Shown here: in pieces, positions 45,678 through 55,306 of the stretch
How the letters are laid out: the number at the start of each line of letters is the position of its first letter
Numbering within the stretch: the stretch's first letter is position 1
Origin: Ettlia oleoabundans
Lineage: Eukaryota; Chlorophyta; Chlorophyceae; Chlamydomonadales
DNA length: 64,000 nucleotides
Reading direction: 5' to 3'
Assembly (NCBI GenBank): GCA_019693395.1
Contig: JAAMXP010001792.1
Location: forward strand, 1-64,000
The notes under the pieces: generated by a model
Database searches by the model: none
What the model was told of the DNA's origin: nothing
Seen by the model: the letters and a program-made list of their open reading frames with translations, nothing else
Translations under genes and position numbers: made by a program

Positions 45678-46940
45678 CTATTCGGTTTGGGTTAGCACCA
45701 GTAGCGAATTGCCTGCCGGTCCCAACACCCTATCCAAAGTAGTGCCCTGCTGCACATGCCAGCGAAGGCTGCTGCCCTCCGCACGGCTGTTGCATGATGC
45801 TGACTTCAGCAGGCGAGCAACATGTGATAGCTCAAGCTCTAGAGGGGCGTGGCCCGGCTCCTCAAACACCACACTGCCTGAGCCTGACTGTGTGCTCAAG
45901 CAGGAGAGGCCTGCAGGCATGCGTGGCAGGCCGGCAGGGTTGTGACATTGATGGATAGGGGAAGGAACCAGGTACACAGTGCAGTGCAGAGCGTGTTGCT
46001 TGAAGCTACAGCATGTGCCCCAGATGAAAAGAGCCGACCACAACAGGAGAACACCAGGGGACGGTGAGAAACTGGCGACACCGCTCACCACAAGCGTCTG
46101 CAGCTGCCAACAGCCTGTCGGCGACAGAGGCGCCAGCAACTGGCGGGAGTTGAATGCGGTCCACCTCAATGAGTGTTAGCTCAGTGATGTGTAGCGAGAA
46201 CAACCGCAGCTGGGCCAACTCCACAATCCCAACCTCTAGCTGCAATGAACGCAGCTGTGGCAGCGCCGCCAGTGGCGCAAGTTGCATGGGTGCGCCGTGC
46301 GGCTTTGCTGCAGTGCTGGCATAGTCTTCACAGAGACCCACGTGCTCAAGGTGGGTGAAGGGCGCCAGGCTGGCGGCGAGGCGTTCGGGAATGCCTAAAA
46401 CCTGGTGCATCGTGGGTGCCGATTGCTGCTGGAAACTTGCACTGCCCAGCAACTCCCCAACAGCGTTGCTAATGCTTGCTCTTTCTATGCCTGCTTCCCC
46501 ATAAAGCAGCCGCACATCCAGCCGCTCAACTGCAAGAGTGTGCAGGCGCTGCCATAGGCTGCTGCCTTCTGCTGCTGACCGTGCAGCGACAGTTGCTGAC
46601 CAAGTGGCATGCTGCACTACTGCACGGACTGCAACGTGCCACCGGCGACACACCTGCACATCGACCAAGACTGTGCATGGGTGTCGCGTGCAGCAGATGG
46701 GATACTTGGCTGCGTGCTTTTCCCAAGTCCCAGCGGCTGTTTCAGCGCCGCTGCCGCACCTACCAAACTCAATGTTACAAGGGCCTTTCGGGTTGCATCA
46801 GCATCCTTTGTGTCGCGTATCGAGCGTCCATAATCAAATGTAACGAGCTTCAGAGGCTGCGCTCCGAGCGAAACCAACAAAACTTGCTGCAGCAAGGGAG
46901 AGGTTAGACCGGCCCAGTCCGGCTGTATTAATGATGACAT
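45678..46940 (-). CDS. F-box-like leucine-rich protein, 3 exons, 324 aa
   Basis: Likely F-box protein, same orientation as its neighbour. Exons: 46940-46764, 46653-46089, 45910-45678 (TAG), 325 codons in frame. The N-terminal LTSPLLQQVLLVSLGAQPLK is followed by KALVTLSLVCRRWHVAVRAV, the C-terminal half of an F-box (VC-RW), split by intron 1. After that come weak leucine-rich segments: FTHLEHVGLCEDYA, LAALPQLRSLQLEVG, LRLFSLHITELTLIEV. The start at 46940 gives MSSLIQPDWAGL; a longer in-frame ATG at 47069 exists. A stretch of about 20 charged residues between the two F-box halves is unusual. Confidence in the frame is high, in the F-box name moderate. Confidence 0.65.
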
Positions 46941-47541
46941 TCGGTTGCGAGCATTCTTGCGTTGCGAATTGAGCAGGGGGGGAACAACAAGTACAGGTTG
47001 GCGGTACCTGTTGTAAGGAGACAACGGGCGCCGCCCAGCGTGCCGCGAAATACTACGATTGCTAACCATATCCTTTTCAACTGCTTTAGATAAACCACAG
47101 TCTCAATTACGCTGGTCGCGTTTGCGCGGCACCGGTTGCAGGCGTCTTTTTGCTGGTGAGGTGCTTGTGCTGCATCAAGGGGCATTTTAATCTCAGCAGC
47201 TGGTCGGCGACGCTTGATCTTTACGAGAGGCCCGCTTACTTAAGCCGCCGGCGCCCTCGTCTTTCAGCCGTCTAACGAGTGCCTTCTTCTGCTTATGCTC
47301 ACCACCTGGCTGCATGGCACCCTCTCTTATGCAGGCGTCCTGCTGAATCACTTGCACAGGGCAGCCTGTGGCGGCTACAACAGCCAGCAAGCGACCGTTG
47401 GTAGGTCGCATATAGCCAGGCGCTGCTGGCGGCATTTGCGTCGGCTATTCAGCAACAAAGTTCCCAGAACGGTTCCGTGGGAAGCACATCCGTGGCAAGC
47501 GCAAGCCGCAAGGTTGGCCCAATCAGCGACAGCTGGCTGGG
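46941..47541. promoter_or_regulatory. Divergent 5' region, F-box-like gene / bestrophin
   Basis: 600 bp between divergent starts. Minus-strand frames (47193-47435, 46928-47185) and a plus-strand frame (47295-47552) exist, but none is convincing; a 5' exon of the bestrophin gene could be hidden in the last. Confidence 0.35.
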
Positions 47542-50059
47542 ATGGAGGTTGAGCTGGATGTTGATGCCCATCGTCGCGAGTCATGGCGTTCTGTAGCCGC
47601 TGACTGGGTGGCCTGCTGCAAGGAGACATGGCTGTGCGAAGAGATGCACCTGTTCAGGGTGAGGAAGCCCTCGTTGAGCTGCTACAGGGCTGGGCAGCAC
47701 CGCACAAAGCTGCATTTGGGTTCCAGAGGAGCCGCAAATGCATGGGACCCTTGACTGTTTCGGTGTGGTTTTGAAATGCATGTGTTGTCTTATACATGCC
47801 CGTCTGCCAGACTCTCTTGATGGATGGCTTGTCTTCCATTCCCGTCCCCCAGGACGAGCCCTTCTCGCCCGCCGACTGGGAGCGGCACGCGGGCTGGTGG
47901 CGGCACTGCCCGGAGCCGCGTATCTGTTTGCGCGTCTTCCGCATGCTGTCAATTATAGAGGCCTGGGCGCTGCTGGTGAGTGCTGCCACAGCTGACACTG
48001 AGCATTACACCGCCAGTTTGCTGCCAGTCCGCATGCCTGCCTGGTTTCCTGCCGGTCTTCCTGCTTGCTTCCCTGGCCGCTCTATCCAACTGGGCAGCTG
48101 CCGCCAAGCGGTCAACTCCTGAAACAGCTACTGTTTGCCACCCATGCTTGCGCAGGTCAGCACGCTTGTTGCGCTGTACGCCACCTTTCTGCAGTCCAAG
48201 CCAGGGTGGCCGAAGGCAGTGAGCGGTGACTACATCATTGTCTTCCAGCTCACCTCCTTTGCCGTCTCCTTGCTGCTGGTGTTTCGCACCAACACCGCAC
48301 ACAGCCGCTGGTGGGAGGTGAGCTGGTGCTGAGGGAAGCGTGGTGGCTGGCCTGGGCTGCTGCTCAGACGTTGCATGCATCATGCTCAGGCTCTGTGCCT
48401 CGCACTACTGCCTGAAACTGCTGCAGTGTATCGATCACGAATGTTCGCGCTGTGCTTGCCCCAAGCTGTTGTGCAGGCGCGGCAGGCCTTTGGTCGCTGG
48501 CTCAACTGCGTTCGGAATGCGCAGCGCATGCTGCTGTCTTGGGCGCCGCCTGGCGAAAGGCATGTAGTTCGTGAGTTTGCACGCTGGAACGCGGTGCTTG
48601 CCACCGCCGCCTGCGCCTACCTGCGCCGCAAGGGCTGCTACTGGCAGCACGTGGAGGAGCTGCTGCAGCCTGCAGAGCTGAGCTGGCTGTCAAACTGCGA
48701 CAACCCTCCGGTCAAGGTTCTGATGATCATGAGCGGCCTGCTTAAACGGTGAGCTGGTGCGGGGAGCGAGACTACCTCGCTCTTCAAGCTGCTGCTTCAT
48801 GCAGCTGCTTTGTGGCTAGCTAGCTTACCAATAAACACATAGTGTGTCAGTCTTCACCCGGTAAGCGCCATGCTCGGATTGTCGCACAACAGGCAGCAAA
48901 GAGTTCAAGCCGGTGCTCTAGCTGTTGCGTCATGCCCCCATGCAGAACCAGCCTGTCTGTCTGGGAGCGCACAGAGATTGAGCGGCAGCTGTCAGACTTT
49001 GATATTCACCTGGGAGCTCTAGAACGCATCTCTCGACAGGCCATACCCAAGGCTTACACACGGTAGGTGCACCAAGTCATGCATGCCTGCTGAGGCGTCA
49101 GTTGACTGCTGCCGCCGTGAAGCACTCCTCAGTCCCTTTTAACCCCGCCTGTTACTCAATTTCGGACTACCATCATCTGCCCTGCCCACTTGGCATTTGA
49201 CCCCTCACCCAGTTCTCATGTGGACCTGGGCTGTCACACATCCTCTGGCGACGCCTGTGGCTGCAACCCACTGCCTTGCAGACACACATCTCGCTTCATC
49301 ATCTGCTACCTCACTTTCCTCCCCTTTGCCCTCTGGCCCTACCTGGAGTGGCTTCTGTTGCCAACCATGGTGGTACTCACCTTCCTGGTGAGTGGCTTAC
49401 GGTGCACACAGGCAATTAACAGTGGCTGAAGGCAGCAGCAGCGATAGGAGCAGCTAGCGCAGCTGGGAGTAAGAGACAGTGGCGGAACACAATACTGTGG
49501 CGCTCGGCTGCTCCTGTGTTTGGCGTGTGACCCGCTCCTCTGAGCGTTGCTGCCTCTAGCCAGCCTCCCAGCCTGGCCGCGGACCCTTGTTTGCCGTTTT
49601 GCGACATGCAGCCTTTCCACCACCCTCCCTGCCCTCAGCAGTTGCTGCTGCCTGAATTTCAACTTCTGTGTCCCTCGCTGCATGCAGCTGCTGGGCATTG
49701 AGAATATCGGCATCCAGATTGAAAACCCAGTGCGGGTGCTGCCGCTGCACAGCTTTTGTGTGGGCCTAAAGACCGCGGCTTTGTCCATGGTGCGCCACCA
49801 AGCCGATGTGCAGCGTGCCATAGACACAGGGTTGCTGGCGGCAGCGGCCACACAGCATGAAGGTCCATCGTTGCAGAAGTCAAGCGGGCACCCGCTACAG
49901 TGCCGGGAATCCCCAACAGGACAGCTACCAGCAACAAATGGGGTGCATGCCATGGAAGAAGCAGCTGGCGAGGCTGATGGGCAACTGCCATTCGTGCACC
50001 CGCGGCTGCTGGTGATGCCGGGTGGGGTGCAGCCATTGCCTGCCATGTCAAGGTCATAG
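47542..50059 (+). CDS. Bestrophin-like anion channel (UPF0187 type), 422 aa
   Basis: Bestrophin-family (PF01062) anion channel of the plant/algal type; relatives sit in thylakoid membranes and carry chloride (VCCN) or bicarbonate. Exons: 47542-47658, 47853-47975, 48156-48317, 48477-48748, 48946-49062, 49282-49387, 49688-50059 (TAG), 423 codons in frame. Signature segments: EAWALLVSTLVALYATFL (TM1), VFQLTSFAVSLLLVFRTNTAHSRWWEAR split over two exons, FGRWLNCVRNAQRML, IPKAYTRHTSRFIICYLTFLPFALW (TM), LEWLLLPTMVVLTFLLLG, and the calcium-clasp-like GIENIGIQIENPVRVLPL. Five short introns, all clean. From the chosen ATG the N-terminus (MEVELDVDAHRRESW) is not an obvious transit peptide, so an upstream exon may be missing. 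The C-terminal ~80 residues are disordered. Confidence 0.9.
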
Positions 50060-50442
50060 CAGGGCCAGCCTGAGGCTCATGCTTGCATATCTGCATACCC
50101 AGATTGCGCAGCATGAACATACCGCATGCACTACACCTCCTGATCTGCAATTTCATTGCTCAAGAGTATGCTCATCCTGGAACATCCTTTCCTTTTATTT
50201 GATCAATTTCTTTCAAAGTATAACAACGCATCGAGTAGTATGTACCATTTGGAGCCAGTTAAATTGGGCCATTAGTCATAAGTCCGTGATATGATGTCGC
50301 TCAAAGTTAAATCTCTGAAAAACATTTCAGATTGAGACGTGGTAGAACATGGTCGACTTTAGTGCGTGACTGGTTGACTTCAGTGCTTCTGCGCCAACCC
50401 GATAAACTGAGCAGAACTGGCCAGCCGTTAAAGGAGTTGGCC

Positions 50443-52213
50443 TCAGTAACGAGCGCCCCAGTGCCCATGCTGCTGTGCACCACTGCCTGAGGAGTTGGCT
50501 GTCATGGAAATGAGCCCGGTGCGCTCGCTCTTGGGCGCCCCACCAGCACTGGGAGAGACGGCCACCCCCGCCAGCGCAGGCTCGGTCTCGTGCATGCCAC
50601 CGTGCTCTGGACCAGGCCCATAAAGCAGCAGCGCCAGCACGGCAGCCACAGCCCCGCCAATGTACTCTCCGATCATGTATATGGGTGCAGTGCGCCTGCG
50701 CCGCAGCCCGACAGCCGCACAGCCAGCAAATCAGGGATAAGGACCAGGCGTTGGCAGGCCCCCCCGTCAAGCATCAACGGCACTGACGCTCAGTTGCCAG
50801 TAGCTGCCCAGAAAGTACTGACCAGTAGCAGTTGTAGATAAGAGCGGGGCCAAGAACACGAGCAGGGTTGAGCGCAGCGCCAGTCAGCGGGCCACCGATG
50901 AAGGCGCTGGCAAACAGCGTATAGCCCTGCGAGCGCAGGAGCGGGGATGTGTTCGAAGGGTCGACAGCACTGCCACAGATGGATAGTCCCAAGCAGAAAT
51001 GGAAGAATTGGGTGCTGAGCATGCTGTGGTAGATGCCACGGCATCAAGAGAGATGCGTTAGCAACATATAACTCTGCCCTCGATCAACCTTCAGCATGCA
51101 GCACGCCGCCTACCACTGCTAGCGGGCCGATGTTGCCGTGGCCGGGTTTGGAGATGGCCACCGCATAGACGACACTGACCAGCACAAAGGTCATCACAAG
51201 CTCCCAGCCAAACAGCTGATCCGCGCTGCAGGGAGGGGCGGAGTGGGAGGGACACAGGGTGGATATGTTTGGGCTGTACTAGGGGTAGGGCAGCTACAAA
51301 GGTATCATGGCTGGCAGGGCCAGGTTGAGGAAACTGCTGAGAACCATGGGCCAGCAATGTCTCACCGAATGTACTCGCCCCCAAGGTGGGTGAAGCAGCC
51401 CTGTATCGAAGCGAGAGAGGCAGCAGCATTCAAATGATAAAAAAAGTGGTGCAAGTGGGTGCTGTGGTCAGGTGCACTATGACTAGGCAGGCAACTGCAT
51501 TAAGTTGACACAAAGGTGCTGATGCACGATACTCATTCCTGTCAGCACCCATCTGTTGGCTTGCCAGCCTTTGGTCGGGATACGGCACCCACCGGTCCGT
51601 TGTTGCCCATGCCCACATGCGCACTGGGAATAAGAGCCACCTGGAACAGCACACCTGCAGCAAGACGCAACGTAGCTTGGCACACAGAACATCACCATTG
51701 CACGGCCAGTTGACCGAGCCATGGGAGCTGGTTAACGCTTCCAACGGACGGGAACAACCAGCAGGCCCCTAGTTGAAGTTTTGCAAAGCATGCCAGCAAG
51801 TACAGGCATTCAACCGTTCGTGAACAACGCCCCGGCCACCACAGCTTACCCACAATGCCGCCCAGGAATTGCGCCGCCATGTAGAGCAGGCCCCTGCGCC
51901 AGTGTAGGTGACCGCTGATGATGGTTCCTAGGGTAACGGCAGGGTTCAGGTGGCCGCCGCTGATGTTGGCGGTAGCATAGACCAAGACTGCCAGTGTCAA
52001 GCCGTTGCCGTACGCTGCTGCCGAGTCACGGGCCTCGCCGCCATAAAGGGCGAAGAGCAGCATGCCAATGAACTCGGCGGCCAGAGCAGCGTACAGCTTC
52101 TTGTTGCTGGGCTCCACGTCATTGCTGTCTCCAAACTGCAGCCAAGGAGTGCAGAGGCGCATGTGGCCGACAGCAACTTGCCCAAAGGCTACTAGCAAAG
52201 GCGGTGGCGGCAT
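50443..52213 (-). CDS. Aquaporin / MIP channel, 6 exons, 309 aa
   Basis: Major intrinsic protein: a six-helix channel for water or small neutral solutes. Exons in order: 52213-51850, 51654-51593, 51400-51366, 51225-51114, 50926-50823, 50695-50443, 310 codons in frame. Both pore half-helices are intact: SGGHLNPAVTLG (NPA at 90-92) and GGPLTGAALNPARVLGPA (NPA at 211-213, selectivity-filter Arg214). Helices: YAALAAEFIGMLLFALY, GLTLAVLVYATA, MAAQFLGGIVGVLF, FGWELVMTFVLVSVVYAVA, IGPLAVGYTLFASAFIGG, MIGEYIGGAVAAVLALLLYG. The exon 5 acceptor is placed at 50927, not further upstream, because only there does the frame give the continuous family pattern PLAV-GYTLFASAF. The tail is Gly/Ser/His-rich. Subfamily not assigned; it resembles algal MIPs rather than a typical TIP or PIP. 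Confidence 0.9.
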
Positions 52214-53078
52214 AGCGTCAGCGGCAGACGCTTGCTAAGCGTGCACCTTCTGGTAAGGCAGCGCTGGCGAGCAGCAGAAATCGATGAAGGCGCGCCACTT
52301 GCTGCCGATAACTTCCGTCATGTTTCCGCCGGCCCTGGCGACCGTTTTCAAGAGCGCTGACCGGGTGTTAAAAGGTAGCGGGCGCCGCTGCTGCCTCGCG
52401 AATCTATGCGGGCGGGACCGGCTTCGTCGTTGGGAGGAGCTATGGCTCGCTGACCAGCAAACGTGGCCAGGTGGCGGCGCAGCATGAGGCGCAGCATGCT
52501 TCTGCCGCTTGTGGTTGCCAAGCGACCTTTGTCGGAGGTTAGAAGCTCACATCCCTAGTAGCCTACGTATGCTCATCTACATCGTATCATTGACTGGGCT
52601 GGCGCTGAATATGGAGAGCGGCTTGCAGACTGTTGCAGGAACCGGTTGAAAGCAGACTCCGGGAACCTCCAACTGGACAGTGCAAATGCCACGCGGGTGG
52701 CAGCACCTTAAATGACTAACGTTGATTCAGGGACAGCTATATTGTATACAAATCTTGCACTGAGGTAGTCATTGCTGGGCATGTGGAGAGTTGCACTCGC
52801 TTGGAGAAACTGATGCCGTTGGCGCTGCTCCGGAACAATTTCTGCAGCGGCAGCGGCGGCGGCATACTTGAGAAAGTTCCTTGTGCATGTAACAGTTCAG
52901 ATAGGTTACATCGCCCAAGACGCTCACGAAAATCCAGGTGGCAGTTGTTGTACACATGTACAACCAACGGTGCCAGCAGTACAGGTGGTTGGGCAGCTTT
53001 CACTTGATCGCCGCATTTCCGTTAAGCAGGCTTCCAACGACCTTATCGGACATGGCGAGCTAAGACATGTGTGTCGCT
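52214..53078. promoter_or_regulatory. Divergent 5' region, aquaporin / Cys-rich protein
   Basis: 865 bp between divergent starts. No coding exon recognised; the minus-strand frame 52737-53003 lacks motifs. Presumably both promoters. Confidence 0.35.
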
Positions 53079-54987
53079 ATGTCCCGCGCGACCGGTCTTG
53101 TTGTGGTTGTCGTGGTTGCGGTGGCATGGGCGCTTCCCGCTGCCCTTGGTAAGCCGCCGCGATGCTTTGCTGTAATTAGTCAGCTTCAGTGTCGGCTGTG
53201 CGACCGCTGATGGGCGGGAAGGCCTCTTGCCCGTCCTCTGCCGTCTGCACTTGCCCTGCCTCAGCTCAGCATAGCTTGAGCTTGCGATGCCTGTCAAAGG
53301 GCGTCCATGACCTCCAGCACATATACACCCCTGCCTACAGGTGAAACAGTATCCAAGGCAGCCCCACGTGCTGGAAAAATTCCAGACTGCTCTTCTGTGA
53401 CGCCAGGTGCCAGGGGCCGCTGCCCTGCTGCCTGCAAGTCCAGCAGCCGCAGAATTCGCTTCAACAAGTGCAAGACCTGTGCGCTCACTGACTCCTACAT
53501 GAGTGAGACGCTGGAGCAGCAGTTGTACTGCAGTAAGTGCAAGCCAGGCTACAGGCTGCTGGAGCTTGACAGCTTCCAAAAGGTGGGTGGCTGCCCGTCT
53601 TCTTCTCGCCACCTGCTGTCAGTGCTTTGGCATTGGGGCTGCCACATTACGGGGTGCTGCTGGGATCAGAGATTGATTGGCAGTGCAGGAAAGCAGAAAG
53701 TGATATTTGAGTGTATGCCACCTGTGAAAGTAGAGCAGTGAGTTGAACGTCCTGGGGTCAGTGTCCTGAGGTTTAGGGGTTGCGTGTCCGGCAGGACGGA
53801 CAGCAGGCTAGGGGAGGGGTGTCCCTTGGCTGCCGGCTATACCCGCAGGCACGGTTATGAGTCGGCCTGTACGGCTCCCCTGCCCAGGTCCAGTAGGGCC
53901 TAAGTAGCGGGGTTATGTAACACACACACGACAAGTGTCCGTGACCCAAAACCAACCTCAGCCGCCGGCTCCTGCTGCGCCGCATTCCTGTGCAGGAGTG
54001 CGTCAAGCTTGAGACTTTGCAGTGTCGCCTGCATGATATCGAGCGACCAGGCTCAGCAATGGGTTTGAGCGGACCCTGCGTCACCTGCTCCAAGGGCACA
54101 GTGCCAGTCTTTGCCACAAACCACGGCAGCTGGCATTTTGCAGGTAGTCCCGGGAAAAGCAGTACCTTGTGTAATGTGAAGTATTGGCCTGTAGGGTGAA
54201 CAGCTGGCGGATGGGGATTGTGGCTGCTTTTTGTCCCTTGATGCTGCATAGCTGTTTGAGTTGCCTTGCGCATTGATTCCTTCAGCTGGGTGCATCACAC
54301 TTCGAGTAGCTGCCCACTTTTGATCTGCAGACACAATGTATAGCGCCAAGCAGGTCTGTCGCAGCTGCAAACAGCTGGGATGCCCAGGGCAGTGCAGGCC
54401 GCATAAGGGCTGTGGCAGCTGTCCCGAAGGCAAGTGGCCCAAGAGATGTTGTCGACTGCTTTAACAACAGCCTTGGGGACGCTGCACTTGACTCGTCATA
54501 CCTTTCAGGAGTCCTCTGCGACCCTGGCTATGCTTGTGTATGCGCTGCAGGCTGGGTGTTGCTGAGGACATGGGGCCCGGCCCAATCCCGGCGGTGGATA
54601 GGGCAGGACCCTTACTACAATGTGGGGAGGGCGCCACCCACATTGCCCCTTATCTGCATTAAGGAGAAGGTGAGCAGGCACTGCCCATCCATCCCATTGT
54701 GACTTGCTGTGCTGTGAAGCGGTAGATAGTTGTCCCACCAGCACGTGCTCTGGAGGCATAGCCCTCGATTGCCAAGGCCTGCAGCCCTGACCTGTCAACA
54801 GCAATAGGCCTTGACCAACCCCGTCTGTACTGTGCCCATGCAGACCCTGGGCTGCCCTGGCAAAGCAAAGAAAGATAGGGGTTGTGTTTCTTGCCCAGCC
54901 GGCAAAGTGCTGCGCAATGTCATGCCGCCTAAGAACCCTGGAACACAGCACATCCGCTTCTTCCCTGCTGGCAAGGCCTGCGCCTGA
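53079..54987 (+). CDS. Secreted cysteine-rich protein, 287 aa, unrecognised family
   Basis: Exons: 53079-53148, 53341-53582, 53996-54143, 54331-54429, 54509-54669, 54844-54987 (TGA), 288 codons in frame. Exon 1 is a textbook signal peptide (MSRATGLVVVVVVAVAWALP, cleaved near AAL-G). The rest carries many short CxxC and CxxxC units: FNKCKTCALTD, LYCSKCKPGYRLL, GPCVTCSKGTV, VCRSCKQLGCPGQCRPHKGC, GSCPEGVLCDPGYACVCAAG, GCPGKAKKDRGCVSCPAGK. This spacing is reminiscent of furin-like, TNFR-like or giardial VSP-like Cys-rich modules, but I cannot assign one. No transmembrane helix follows, so it is probably secreted or a wall/surface protein. Intron 4 (54430-54508) has a GC donor (AAG|GCAAGT); without it the frame stops early and the cysteine pattern breaks. 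Confidence 0.75.
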
Positions 54988-55094
54988 GGGCTGCAGAGCC
55001 TACTTCTGTCACACGTTTCATATTAACACACATGTAGTTTCATTCCTCAAATTGAACGCTATGCTGATGTATATATTATCACAACTAGTACAAA

Positions 55095-55182
55095 TGCAAA
55101 GATGACAGGCAGCTAACAACGAATGTATCTATCAATCATGCAAAGATGACAGGCAGCTAACAACGAATGTATCTATCAATCA
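55095..55182. repeat. Perfect 44-bp tandem duplication
   Basis: Two identical 44-bp units, 55095-55138 and 55139-55182, lie head to tail between the Cys-rich gene and the caleosin 3' end. The unit begins TGCAAAGATGACAGGC and ends CTATCAATCA. No variation between copies suggests recent origin or an assembly artefact. Confidence 0.97.
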
Positions 55183-55306
55183 AAACATTTCTTAGGATGT
55201 TCCCTCCTCAGCAAAGCAATTGCACTGCGGTTGTTGACTGCCAGAGGTGGCCAGCAGTGGCTGGAAAGCAATTCCACAGCCCAAAAGGCACTGCTGCAGC
55301 TGCCCC

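Noticed and set aside
50927..51022. Upstream extension of aquaporin exon 5 (reads MLSTQFFHFCLG)
   Set aside because: All acceptors there are out of phase with exon 4, and the acceptor at 50927 restores the exact MIP pattern.
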